DNA from: CAYFQB01 sp964345225
Lineage (GTDB): Bacteria > Nitrospirota > Thermodesulfovibrionia > Thermodesulfovibrionales > UBA6898
NCBI GenBank assembly: GCA_964345225.1
Contig: CAYFQB010000071.1
Location: forward strand, 1-64,000
Reading direction: 5' to 3'
Length of the DNA: 64,000 bases
In this document: positions 45,257 to 53,596 of the stretch, piece by piece
Position numbering within the stretch: the first letter of the stretch is position 1
How the letters are laid out: the number at the start of each line of letters is the position of its first letter
Translations under genes and position numbers: made by a program
Notes under the pieces: generated by a model
What the model saw: the letters and a program-made list of their open reading frames with translations, nothing else
Database searches by the model: none
Told to the model about the DNA's origin: nothing

Positions 45257-47283
45257 TAAAAACTCTCCAGAGGTCTGATTTCAATTCCTTTGAAAGCATA
45301 ACACTTAAAAACGGTAAATTTCATTATTTTGTCATGATCTGTGCGTACTGTGATAACTTTTTTCTCATATCTGCCAAACCTTTCTGCCAATTCTCCAGGC
45401 ATGTTCTTGTCTTTTGTTCTAACGAAAATGGCGTTGTATCCTATCAGGTTTTCAAATCCCGGCCACAGGTTATACTGGTTCATTCTGCTCCCGAGATTAA
45501 CACAGTATGTTACAGGTTGTCCTTCAATGTAAAATGCGAGTTCGCTGGAGACCTGATACTTGTCAGAAAAGATAAATACGGGACCATTTGAAGACATCTC
45601 ATTATGTATCTTGCTGACCTCTTTGCCCAGTTCTTTCCAGCCGACGAGCCTTATTGTCGGGTCCCTTTCCTGTGGGAGGTTTAGCACCATAGGATAATGG
45701 GCGACAACCGTTACAACAAAAGCCAACAGAATTCCTGAAGCAACAAGAACTTTTATAGCCTTTTTTGAAATCTCGATATCTTTTATATAATATACTGAAA
45801 AAGCTATAAACCCGGTTGCGTATCCCGGTAAAGCCCAATTTGCCTGAACCTTGCCCTGTATGCTCTTAAGAATAAAAAAAGCAACTACCGGGACGGAAAG
45901 CCAGAACAAGAAGGCACCTTCTTTGCTTTTCCTCAATTTCCATAAAGCAATAAAAACCAGCACTATCAGAACCGGAGTAACAACACCAATCTGTGAACCG
46001 AGAAACTCAAAAAAACTTAAAGCAGATATTCTGAACCCATCACTTAGATGTGCCTGTCCAGCTGTGTGTTTCAGCGTAATCCAACCATTGGCTGCATTCC
46101 ATGCAATCACTGGGCTGAAAATTATCATGCTGATTATGGTAGCTATGTATGGGCCTTTTGCAGTCAAAAGCCTCCTCGCATCTTTATAAAATACCAAGAA
46201 AAGAAATCCTGAAAGATAGAAAAATACCATTGAATATTTTGCCAGCATACCAAGTCCTATAGAAAATCCAAGCACCACCCAGTAAAGATTAAACGATCTA
46301 CCGGCTTCAGCAGATAATTCACGGCTTAAGGCCTTATAGAAAAGAAACAGAGAGAGTATCCAGAAGAACATAAAAGGTGAATCAATCGTCATTATTACCC
46401 CATATGCAGAATATAAGGGGACGATCTGGATTAACAATGCAGACGCAAAACCTGTTTTATCATCATATAGCTCACTTCCCATCCTGTAGAATACAATGCT
46501 GCTTAAGGCGGAAAGAACTATCGCAAATATCCTGACCCCAAATATATTATTGCCGAATATCGCTGTCCCTGCATATATGATATATGCAATTAGCGGGCCT
46601 TTTGAATAGTAACTCCAGTCAAGATGTCTTGACCATTCCCAGTAGTGTGCCTCATCCGGACTCAGGTCAAAAGGGCCGGTAACGACAAAATAAACACGGA
46701 AGAAACTGATTAAAAAAATTAGGAGACAAAGAGCCTGCCAGTAAGACTTACTTTCATATATTTTTATTGCCCACCTGTATAACAATATTGATACATACGA
46801 TGTGAAGATGCCGAGCAAGGAACCTACAATAACATCAGAAGGATAATGTACTCCAACATAAACCCTTGAAAACCCGACAATTGCAGCAAAAAGTATAAAA
46901 AGATAGCTTAAAGAGTCTCTCTTCAGAATCCAGAATACCATCGCAAATGCAAAGGAATTAAATGCATGATTAGACGGCATCGAAAAAGAGTCTTTGCAAC
47001 TGACAAGCAGATTTATATTTTCTAAGGTATTACATGGTCTCTGTCTCTCAAAAATATCCTTTAATATATGACCACTGCCATCTGCTAACAAAACTGCAAT
47101 AAGTGGAACAGTTAGAAATAACAATGCCTTTTTCCTATCTTTCAGTATCGTCCACAGTACAAGCGGAAGAAAAATCAATACTGCATCATTTGTTATAAAA
47201 GGCATAAATATATCTAAAAAACTATTCTGCAGATCTCTGTTAACAAACAGGAATAATAAAGTATCGATTTCAGGAAGGCTCAT
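45256..47283 (-). CDS. PAP2 phosphatase - ArnT-like glycosyltransferase fusion
   Basis: A 675-aa polytopic protein of two normally separate enzymes. Residues 1-175 are a PAP2 lipid phosphatase with all three motifs: Lys75-x6-Arg82-Pro83, Pro103-Ser-Asn-His106, and Ser139-Arg140...His146...Asp150. Residues about 185-675 are a PMT/GT83 transferase with the periplasmic motif DEAHYWEWSRHLDW and many membrane helices. A periplasmic enzyme that both moves a sugar from a polyprenyl carrier and trims lipid phosphate would make sense. It overlaps the response-regulator gene by 14 bp and the GT2 gene by one base. Confidence 0.9.
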   Translation of the reverse strand: MSLPEIDTLLFLFVNRDLQNSFLDIFMPFITNDAVLIFLPLVLWTILKDRKKALLFLTVPLIAVLLADGSGHILKDIFERQRPCNTLENINLLVSCKDSFSMPSNHAFNSFAFAMVFWILKRDSLSYLFILFAAIVGFSRVYVGVHYPSDVIVGSLLGIFTSYVSILLYRWAIKIYESKSYWQALCLLIFLISFFRVYFVVTGPFDLSPDEAHYWEWSRHLDWSYYSKGPLIAYIIYAGTAIFGNNIFGVRIFAIVLSALSSIVFYRMGSELYDDKTGFASALLIQIVPLYSAYGVIMTIDSPFMFFWILSLFLFYKALSRELSAEAGRSFNLYWVVLGFSIGLGMLAKYSMVFFYLSGFLFLVFYKDARRLLTAKGPYIATIISMIIFSPVIAWNAANGWITLKHTAGQAHLSDGFRISALSFFEFLGSQIGVVTPVLIVLVFIALWKLRKSKEGAFLFWLSVPVVAFFILKSIQGKVQANWALPGYATGFIAFSVYYIKDIEISKKAIKVLVASGILLAFVVTVVAHYPMVLNLPQERDPTIRLVGWKELGKEVSKIHNEMSSNGPVFIFSDKYQVSSELAFYIEGQPVTYCVNLGSRMNQYNLWPGFENLIGYNAIFVRTKDKNMPGELAERFGRYEKKVITVRTDHDKIMKFTVFKCYAFKGIEIRPLESF

Positions 47284-47614
47284 TAAGGATATCTCTGACT
47301 CTCTTCCTTAATTCGTCTATTTTGAAAGGCTTTTCTAAAAAATTTTTAGATTCTTTTGTTTTAATCAAACCGCTGATTTTAAGTATTTTAACCAAAGGTG
47401 AAGTCATTTTCACTTTTTCAATTAAAGTCTCGGCAGAATCCTTCTCCAAATACAAATCAACTATAAGCATATCAAACGGTGCATACTTGAGTACTGCATT
47501 AAGCTCATTCATGTCTTTTGCTTTTTTAATAACATAACCTGTCTTCGAAAGAGCCCTTTCGATAGTATTCAATATCAGAGGCTCATCGTCAATGACAAGG
47601 ATCTTCTCAGCCAT
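47270..47614 (-). CDS. Single-domain response regulator
   Basis: A 114-aa CheY-like receiver. It has the acidic pair Asp9-Asp10, phosphoacceptor Asp53 (VDLYLE) and conserved Lys95 in FLEKPF. There is no output domain. The region after the usual Thr/Ser switch (ISGL) is shorter than in CheY. It overlaps the PAP2-ArnT fusion by 14 bp, so a regulatory tie to the envelope genes is plausible. No sensor kinase is in the window. No clear ribosome site is seen. Confidence 0.88.
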   Translation of the reverse strand: MAEKILVIDDEPLILNTIERALSKTGYVIKKAKDMNELNAVLKYAPFDMLIVDLYLEKDSAETLIEKVKMTSPLVKILKISGLIKTKESKNFLEKPFKIDELRKRVRDILNEPS

Positions 47615-47702
47615 TATACTAGTAATTTACCACTTTGTTTCATAGTTAGACAACCGAGCTTAAGACTTTGACAGCACATACACTGTCACCTTTCTTCACA
47701 GA

Positions 47703-47951
47703 TTACTCCTCTAGTAACTGCCATTCAGCATATCCTTTCTTTTTATCTTCTAATTTCCTACCCCTCAATCTTACAGATATCTTTTGCGGGTGCGTCTTTA
47801 AAGTGATATATGCCCTGACAATATTTGCAATTGTTGCCTCCTGAAATAATAGCTCAGTGTTATCATGCAGGATTATTTTTGTCTTTATATGTCTGTGGCC
47901 TTCGGGTATTTCAGAGAAAACCTCTTTAACATCTGCATTGCTTATGTTCAT
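47703..47951 (-). CDS. Small protein of unknown function, 82 aa
   Basis: The ATG at 47951 overlaps the stop of the plsC-like gene (TAATG) and has AAAGGAG upstream, so it is coupled to it. A longer frame from 47972 lacks a site. The product is mixed alpha/beta (MNISNADVKEVFSEIPEGHR at the start, then TKIILHDNTELLFQEATIAN and RLRGRKLEDKKKGYAEW). No signal or membrane segment. No family recognised. Confidence 0.7.
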   Translation of the reverse strand: MNISNADVKEVFSEIPEGHRHIKTKIILHDNTELLFQEATIANIVRAYITLKTHPQKISVRLRGRKLEDKKKGYAEWQLLEE

Positions 47952-48745
47952 TAGTAGTCTCCTTTGCTCCACTCCTGAAGTTTATCTTTTATAAACTGGA
48001 TTATTCTCTCATGTTCCTCTGATCCGCGTCCTTTAATACTCATTGGTTCACCAAAGGCAAAATAAACCTTCTTTTTTTTGTCTATTGGACCGAAGTCTGG
48101 TATAAACCTTCCAATGCTCCATGCATCTGTCTTTAAGGCTATGGGCACAACAGTTGCACCTGTCTTTAAGGCCAGCTTTATTCCAAGTGTATTAAATTCC
48201 TCAGGATTGAAAACAACAGTCCTTTTGCCCTGCGGAAAAACTATTATTGATTTCCCAGATTTGAGATTTTTTGTCCCTTCCTCGATCACGGTTCTAAGGT
48301 CTTCTCGAGGGTTTGTCCTTCCAACAACTATTGGCATCCGCGATCGCATTATCGGTCCGAAAATACGCATCTCTACGAGACTCTTTTTTACAACAAATGT
48401 AATTGGTTTTACAGGTTCTATAATACACGGCAATACAAATGTCTCAAGTGTGCTCATATGATTGGCTATAAAAACAGCAGGTCCATCAAATTTCCTTAAA
48501 TTCCCTATTCCGGTTATCTCAAACCTTATTCCGATACTCTCCAGTTTCTGTAAAACGGAAAGGCTATCTTTCACAAACTCATCATCGCTGTATATACCCC
48601 TTTGAACTACTCTTCTGCTAGTTTTCCATAAAAGCCAGAAAATCCGGGGATAAAACATAAATTTCAGCCCCAGAAATAGACTGGATAATTTAGAACGTGA
48701 ACGGTTTGGATCAGTTATATAGTACTCTGCATCGGCAATTGGCAA
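47951..48745 (-). CDS. PlsC-type acyltransferase
   Basis: A 264-aa 1-acylglycerol-3-phosphate acyltransferase-like protein. Motif I reads NHMSTLE (His96, Glu101), with Glu where most members have Asp in HX4D. Motif III reads FPQGKRT where FPEGTRS is usual, and motif IV is VVPIALKT. The catalytic His is intact. These changes suggest a divergent acceptor or acyl donor. The start is TTG with AGGGG 8 nt upstream. It could act in phospholipid or lipid A-type synthesis with the nearby envelope genes. Confidence 0.85.
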   Translation of the reverse strand: MPIADAEYYITDPNRSRSKLSSLFLGLKFMFYPRIFWLLWKTSRRVVQRGIYSDDEFVKDSLSVLQKLESIGIRFEITGIGNLRKFDGPAVFIANHMSTLETFVLPCIIEPVKPITFVVKKSLVEMRIFGPIMRSRMPIVVGRTNPREDLRTVIEEGTKNLKSGKSIIVFPQGKRTVVFNPEEFNTLGIKLALKTGATVVPIALKTDAWSIGRFIPDFGPIDKKKKVYFAFGEPMSIKGRGSEEHERIIQFIKDKLQEWSKGDY

Positions 48746-48769
48746 GAACTTACCCCTGATTCGAAAAAT

Positions 48770-50464
48770 CTAAGATTTTATAGCCCATTTCTTTATTGCC
48801 TCAACCAAAGCCTCAACCGTAGCTTCATCAGGCATTATGTCAACCTTGTGACCTGCATTCTCAATGACCTTGGCTGTTACAGGGCCTATTACAGCGATGG
48901 CAACGTCCTTGAGAAGAGTATCGGCTTCTTCTCCCATTATCTCTCTGAAATTATTGAATGTTGCAGCACTTGTAAAGGTTGCAACGGTAATCCTGCCCTC
49001 CCTCATGAATCTTCTGAGCCTTTTCCCGTGGACTTCGGGCTTAACAGCCCTGTATGCAACTGGCACATCGATTATCCCGCCGAGTTCACGAATCTTTTCA
49101 GGAAATATTTCGCGGGCAATCTCAGCACGTGGCAACAGGAATCGTTTACCCTCTAAAAGTAAGGGGCTTGGTGCATGGGCTCCAGGTCTCGAGTTTTCAG
49201 ATTGCTGACGTAAAGTCCCGTTGGGCGTAAAGCCTCGTTGGGGCAACGCCCCTTTTCGGGGACAACGTCCCTTTACGGGTTTGCGGATTGCTGAATTTAA
49301 TTCTGTATCGTACTGCCCCCCGATCTTTGCTTTCTGCTCATTTATAAACGCCTCAATCAAACCCTCTGCCCTGAATTTCTTCGGCACCAGATCAACCCTG
49401 AGACCGTGTTTCCTGACTTCACCTGCGGTCTTCTGTCCTATTGCGCATATCTTGACGCCTTTCAATTCCCGTATGTCAATGTCTCTTTCTAATATCCTGT
49501 TAAAAAAATACTTGACTCCATTAGAACTTGTAAATATCAACCAGTCATAGCTGTCAATGTTATCAATTGCGCTGTCAAGTTCATCCCATGTTTCAGGCGG
49601 GACTATCCTTACAGTCGGAAACTGAATTATCTCTGCGCCGAGTTCTTCAAAAGTTTCAAATCCTCCAGAATGCTCTCTTGTAACGAGTATCCGATGTCCA
49701 AACATCGGCTTCCTGTCATACCAGCTCAATTCCTTCTTCAAATTAACAACATCACCAACAACCATAACAGCCGGTGGCTTAATATCCTTTTCCTTAACTA
49801 TGCCAGCTATTTCTTTCAAGGTACTGACAATCGTCTTCTGGTCAGGTCTTGTGCCCCATCTTATGACCGCAACAGGCGTATCAGGGCTTCTTCCTTTTTC
49901 TACAAGCTTTTTAGTAAGGACATCTATGTTTTTAATCGCCATTAAGAACACAAGCGTGCCCACTCCTGTTGCAAGTTTTGACCATTCAATTGCGGATTCT
50001 TCTTTTGTTATATCCTCGTATCCCGGGATAACTGCAAAAGATGATGAGTAATGTCTGTGTGTAAGGGGAATACCTGCATACGCAGGAGCTGCAACTGAAG
50101 AACTAACACCTGGTACGACCTCAAACTCTATCCCCTCTTTTGAAAGTATCTGGGCCTCTTCACCACCCCTGCCGAATACAAACGGGTCCCCGCCTTTTAA
50201 ACGGCATACTATTTTCCCTTCTTTTGCCTTGGCTACAATAGCAGCATTTATCTCATCCTGGGTCATTGTGTGATGTCCACCGCGTTTGCCGGCATAGATG
50301 AATTCTGCATCATGGTTTATATAGTTAAGAATCTGTGCATTAAGGTGAAAATCGTAGATCACAACCTCTGCCCTATGAAGACATTTCAGTCCCTTTATTG
50401 TAAGCAGACCGATGTCTCCAGGCCCCGCACCGACAAGATAAACAATGCCTCTTTTATCTTTCAT
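48770..50464 (-). CDS. cobA-hemD: Uroporphyrinogen-III C-methyltransferase / uroporphyrinogen-III synthase fusion
   Basis: A 564-aa bifunctional enzyme. Residues 1-250 are SUMT (CobA): VYLVGAGPGD at the N terminus, RLKGGDPFVFGRGGEE, and PGVSSSVAAPAYAGIPLTHR. Residues about 255-564 are HemD (uroporphyrinogen-III synthase). Together they take hydroxymethylbilane to precorrin-2, en route to siroheme, heme d1 or cobalamin. A ~45-residue in-frame insertion (about 49165-49305) with the nested palindrome element splits the HemD domain at a linker. It fits the siroheme-type protein at 59762. Confidence 0.95.
   Translation of the reverse strand: MKDKRGIVYLVGAGPGDIGLLTIKGLKCLHRAEVVIYDFHLNAQILNYINHDAEFIYAGKRGGHHTMTQDEINAAIVAKAKEGKIVCRLKGGDPFVFGRGGEEAQILSKEGIEFEVVPGVSSSVAAPAYAGIPLTHRHYSSSFAVIPGYEDITKEESAIEWSKLATGVGTLVFLMAIKNIDVLTKKLVEKGRSPDTPVAVIRWGTRPDQKTIVSTLKEIAGIVKEKDIKPPAVMVVGDVVNLKKELSWYDRKPMFGHRILVTREHSGGFETFEELGAEIIQFPTVRIVPPETWDELDSAIDNIDSYDWLIFTSSNGVKYFFNRILERDIDIRELKGVKICAIGQKTAGEVRKHGLRVDLVPKKFRAEGLIEAFINEQKAKIGGQYDTELNSAIRKPVKGRCPRKGALPQRGFTPNGTLRQQSENSRPGAHAPSPLLLEGKRFLLPRAEIAREIFPEKIRELGGIIDVPVAYRAVKPEVHGKRLRRFMREGRITVATFTSAATFNNFREIMGEEADTLLKDVAIAVIGPVTAKVIENAGHKVDIMPDEATVEALVEAIKKWAIKS
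49207..49279. repeat. In-frame nested-palindrome element, copy in cobA-hemD
   Basis: A 73-bp copy. On the plus strand it runs GACGTAAAGTCCCGTTGGGC, then GGGGCAACGCCCC, and ends CGTCCCTTTACGGG; its outer ends GTAAAG/CTTTAC are inverted. Its coding strand gives GRCPRKGA and GFTPNGTLR as in bioA, with a shorter centre. It is flanked by GATTGCTGA stutters on both sides. Confidence 0.9.
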
Positions 50465-50489
50465 AGAAAGTCTATTTTAGCATACAAGT

Positions 50490-51269
50490 CTATATCTCAT
50501 CATTTTCGACCATATTTCTCAACATTTCCTTAAAGTCAATGCCTGCCTGTACGAAACCTTTAATACCATATCCCATATTTGCCTCAAATACGTAATACTC
50601 TCCCCTGTACTCGCATATATCGAGTCCGACATTATCTAAATCACATAATTCAACTACCTTTTTTGCGAAATTTAAGGCCTTCTGCGGGATATTTTCAAAA
50701 CTGATTAATCCACCTCTTGAAACATTTGACCTGTACTCACCTTCCGGTATAATTTTCCAGTAAGACAGCATGACCCTTTTGTTTATCAAGACAACCCTGA
50801 GATCCCTGTTTATTTTCAAATACTCCTGAATGTAGGCAATTTCAGTTTTACTATTATAGGCATCAAGGTCATCTTTATTCTTGATAAGAAATACCCCTAA
50901 ACCCATAGAAATACGTTTTGGAATTTTAGCTATAAATGGGAATGACCATTCCTTTAAAATCTTCCTTTTCTCTTCCTGGCCAGAATATATCCGTGTTTTT
51001 GGTTGCAGTATTCCAAAAAAATCAAAAAGTAGTTTCTGCTTTATCTTATTGTTGAAGAACCTGTAATAATTTGGATTCGGAAAAGTCTTTTTGCCAATTG
51101 TGTTTATAGGTTCGTATAAAAAAAAGGAAGGGAAATAAATCTTATCAGCATTATAAATAAGTTCAAGATCGCTTTTATTATATTCATATAGATTTCGTTT
51201 TATGCCGAGCGTTATAACATTTTCACAATGAGATAATTGCCCGCCGATTGCAATCTTTTTCGTTTTCAT
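50490..51269 (-). CDS. RimK-like ATP-grasp protein
   Basis: A 259-aa protein. The ATP-grasp fold covers about 85-255: FPFIAKIPKRISMGLGVFLI (nucleotide loop), IAYIQEYLKINRDLRVVLIN, and the metal/ATP site GLDICEYRGEYYVFEANMG near the end. The closest groups are RimK/GshB-type ligases that attach amino acids to carboxylates. The substrate is unknown and no partner gene is adjacent. The ribosome site is weak. Confidence 0.8.
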   Translation of the reverse strand: MKTKKIAIGGQLSHCENVITLGIKRNLYEYNKSDLELIYNADKIYFPSFFLYEPINTIGKKTFPNPNYYRFFNNKIKQKLLFDFFGILQPKTRIYSGQEEKRKILKEWSFPFIAKIPKRISMGLGVFLIKNKDDLDAYNSKTEIAYIQEYLKINRDLRVVLINKRVMLSYWKIIPEGEYRSNVSRGGLISFENIPQKALNFAKKVVELCDLDNVGLDICEYRGEYYVFEANMGYGIKGFVQAGIDFKEMLRNMVENDEI

Positions 51270-51313
51270 AATTTATATTAACGCAGAGGAAAAATAATAG
51301 ATATCACAAAATT

Positions 51314-51350
51314 TTAAAGGTAAACTCCGCTGCGCTTCGCTTACCTTTAA
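51314..51350 (-). terminator. Hairpin downstream of tRNA-Sec, possible terminator
   Basis: Perfect 10-bp arms TTAAAGGTAA (51314-51323) and TTACCTTTAA (51341-51350) with a GC-rich loop. It lies 36 nt beyond the tRNA 3' end on the minus strand and is followed by AAAATTTTG. It may equally be a dispersed palindromic repeat. Confidence 0.4.
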
Positions 51351-51385
51351 TCAATCAAATTACGCGTAGCCATGGCGAAGTGTAA

Positions 51386-51483
51386 TGGCGGGAGTGTGTG
51401 GGAATCGAACCCACCCTTCCAGTTTGTAGCCGGAAACACTGGATTTGAAGTCCAGGAGGGACACCAGAACCCTATGCACTCCC
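51386..51483 (-). tRNA. selC: tRNA-Sec (anticodon UCA)
   Basis: A 95-nt tRNA plus encoded CCA. The anticodon arm CTGGACTTCAAATCCAG is the same as in E. coli selC and carries UCA, reading UGA. A long variable arm (TTTCCGGC...ACTGGAA region) and a T arm GTGGGTTCGATTCCCAC follow. The acceptor is GGGAGTG pairing with CACTCCC, with a C-A mismatch at the eighth position expected for Sec tRNAs. Discriminator G and CCA complete it. It shows the organism decodes UGA as selenocysteine; selA, selB and selD are not in this window. Confidence 0.95.
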
Positions 51484-51570
51484 TTGGTTGATTTTACTTA
51501 ATTACCAAAACTCCTTACAAGCAATACTCATAATAATATGGGAAATTAGTGAACCCCGTATAACGGAGTA

Positions 51571-51657
51571 AATCTGGATTCTCCGCCTCTGGCGGACAGG
51601 AGGGACCCCGTAAAGCTCCGCCACGGGGCAGGCACCAGAACCCTATGCACTCCCTTG
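51571..51657 (-). pseudogene. Degenerate partial copy of tRNA-Sec interrupted by palindromes
   Basis: The last 25 nt (51633-51657) are identical to the 5' end of the real tRNA (51462-51486). Going on, CAGGAGGGA and CTGGATT also match in order. A hairpin CCCCGTAAAGC...GCCACGGGG separates the first two blocks, and CCGCCTCTGGCGG replaces the anticodon loop. It cannot be a functional tRNA. It looks like a duplicated selC fragment that collected two palindromic inserts. The rest of the 51484-51725 gap holds CCCCGTATAACGGAG (51554-51568) and no gene. Confidence 0.7.
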
Positions 51658-51749
51658 TGTTGATATTACCGGTTCATAAAAGGTTACAATAAATATAATA
51701 ACATTAACTTATTGTTGTTTCTACATTGCAACTATTACAGGAGAAATCA

Positions 51750-52649
51750 TTGGCCGTCAGAGTCGGCAACTGTTCCTGGACAGAGAAGACCTTGATTCAG
51801 AGCGGAGAATTTTACCCCAAAAGTGTAAATACCGCTGAAGAGAGACTTAGATATTATTCAAGCAAGTTCGATGTCGTTGAAGTGGATTCAAGCTATTATG
51901 CAATCCCAGCAATGAGAACAGTCAATCTCTGGGCAGAGAGAACACCATCTGGCTTTCTATTCCACATCAAGGCTTACGGCCCCCTTACTGGTCACGGTGC
52001 TGATTATCGTTCACTGCCAAGGGAGGTCAGGGACATAATCCCTGCCGAATCACTTCAAAAGAAACGCATCTATATTAAAGACAGGGAAATACTGAGGGTT
52101 CTCTTCAGGCTTTTCAAAGTGGCTCTTAAGCCTCTTGCTGAGACTGATAAACTCGGCATCATAGTATTTCAATATCCACCGTTTTTCGTATATAAAAAAC
52201 AGAACCTCGATTTTATCATTTTTTGCAAAGAGATGATGGATAATTTCCGGATAGGGGTTGAGTTCAGGCATGGAAGCTGGCTTGCTGAGAACAGGAGGGA
52301 AGAGACTTTCAGATTCCTAAGGGAAAATGACCTGGTATATATTACGGCTGATGAGCCTCAGTACGGTACAATGGCAACAGTTCCTTTTGTACCTGAAGCA
52401 ACCTCTGATATCGCGTATTTAAGACTTCATGGAAGAAACAAAGAAAACTGGCTAAAACGCGGAATCGAGACATCTGAAAGATACAACTATTTTTATGCCC
52501 ATGATGAGCTGAAATCTTTAGTTCCGGCAATAAGCACACTCAGTAAAAAAGCGCATTCGGTATACGTCATGTTCAATAACTGTCATTTAGGATTTTCGAT
52601 AAGGAACTCTTTCACAATGAAAGAGTTAGTTGAAAAGAACAGCAATTAA
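51750..52649 (+). CDS. DUF72 family protein
   Basis: About 299 aa, a YecE-like TIM-barrel protein of unknown role. Typical motifs are VRVGNCSWTE at the start, YYSSKFDVVEVDSSYYA, FLFHIKAYGPLTGH, VEFRHGSW, and the terminal YVMFNNCHLG. I chose the TTG at 51750, which has CAGGAGAAATCA just upstream; a longer frame from TTG 51726 has no site. It faces the PilZ regulator gene convergently. Confidence 0.88.
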   Translation: MAVRVGNCSWTEKTLIQSGEFYPKSVNTAEERLRYYSSKFDVVEVDSSYYAIPAMRTVNLWAERTPSGFLFHIKAYGPLTGHGADYRSLPREVRDIIPAESLQKKRIYIKDREILRVLFRLFKVALKPLAETDKLGIIVFQYPPFFVYKKQNLDFIIFCKEMMDNFRIGVEFRHGSWLAENRREETFRFLRENDLVYITADEPQYGTMATVPFVPEATSDIAYLRLHGRNKENWLKRGIETSERYNYFYAHDELKSLVPAISTLSKKAHSVYVMFNNCHLGFSIRNSFTMKELVEKNSN

Positions 52650-52686
52650 GAAGAAACTTTCAGGCCATGTCCTGCTTTGATATATC

Positions 52687-53370
52687 TTAACGGTTCTGCA
52701 CTTTTTCCTTAATGAAAGAATCTAAAAGGCTCTGTTGTTTTTCGTTAACTTTAACGAAATTGAGGCCGAACTCTGAATACTCAGGAGTCCTGCCCTTTAT
52801 CATGCGTACAACAACAGAATTTACCTTAATCTTTTGCTTTGAGTCAGGGATAGAAAAATCCACAGTAATCTTTGTGCCTATTGCAAATGGCTCTCTTGAC
52901 TCGAGCAAAAGACCGCTTCTGCTGATATTCAAAGCTGTCCCTTGTGTTTTGGTCCCTTTAAAAGTAACATTGACCGGCAGTGAGATCTCCACCCTTTGGT
53001 CTTTTCTGACGTTAACTTTGACAAACTTCTGTATCTCGGCAATAAATATATCTTCATTTATAGGTTTTCGCAGATAAGAATTGCATCCTGCTTTGTAGCA
53101 TTCTTGTTCTTTCTCGGAAACAGTAACAATAACTATCGGTGTGTCTTTTATTTGTTTATCCGATCTGATTAATCTGCAGCACTCGATCCCGTTCATCACA
53201 GGCATCTCAAGATCAAGGAAGACAATATCCGGCTTCTCATCTTTGGCTATACGAAGTGCCTCCAGCCCGTTAAGGGCTTTAAAAATGGTACAGTCGATTC
53301 TTTTAAGAAATGATGTTTCAAGGTCAAGGAAATTTTTCATGTCGTCAACTATTAGAACTTTTACAGGCAT
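52687..53370 (-). CDS. Response regulator with PilZ domain
   Basis: A 227-aa protein with two domains. Residues 1-118 are a CheY-like receiver with Asp9/Asp10, phosphoacceptor Asp53 in FLDLEMP, and Lys102. Residues 120-222 are a PilZ domain with the c-di-GMP ligands RxxxR (Arg122, Arg126) and NxSxxG (Asn148-Gly153). It would join phosphorelay and c-di-GMP signals, perhaps acting on pili or motility. AAGGAG precedes the ATG and a consensus promoter lies upstream. Confidence 0.92.
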   Translation of the reverse strand: MPVKVLIVDDMKNFLDLETSFLKRIDCTIFKALNGLEALRIAKDEKPDIVFLDLEMPVMNGIECCRLIRSDKQIKDTPIVIVTVSEKEQECYKAGCNSYLRKPINEDIFIAEIQKFVKVNVRKDQRVEISLPVNVTFKGTKTQGTALNISRSGLLLESREPFAIGTKITVDFSIPDSKQKIKVNSVVVRMIKGRTPEYSEFGLNFVKVNEKQQSLLDSFIKEKVQNR

Positions 53371-53407
53371 AGAATACTCCTTAAAAATTATAATTTTTAT
53401 TGTAAAT

Positions 53408-53436
53408 ATTAAAAAATAGTTTAACTATATTGTCAA
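53408..53436 (-). promoter_or_regulatory. Promoter of the PilZ response regulator
   Basis: Minus-strand TTGACA (53431-53436), 17-nt spacer holding a TAGTTTAACTA palindrome, and TTTAAT (53408-53413). Transcription would start about 30 nt before the ATG at 53370. Confidence 0.7.
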
Positions 53437-53596
53437 GCCTTATGTATCTCCTTTATTTATTTTAATTTCGTAATTCCCGAATTTTTCTATATTTTTAATT
53501 AAAAAATTTTGATATTTGCTAAGATAATCCTAACACTTCAAAGAATTTTACTAAATATGATAATATAATTGAATTTTTAGTCATTCGGAGGCTTTG

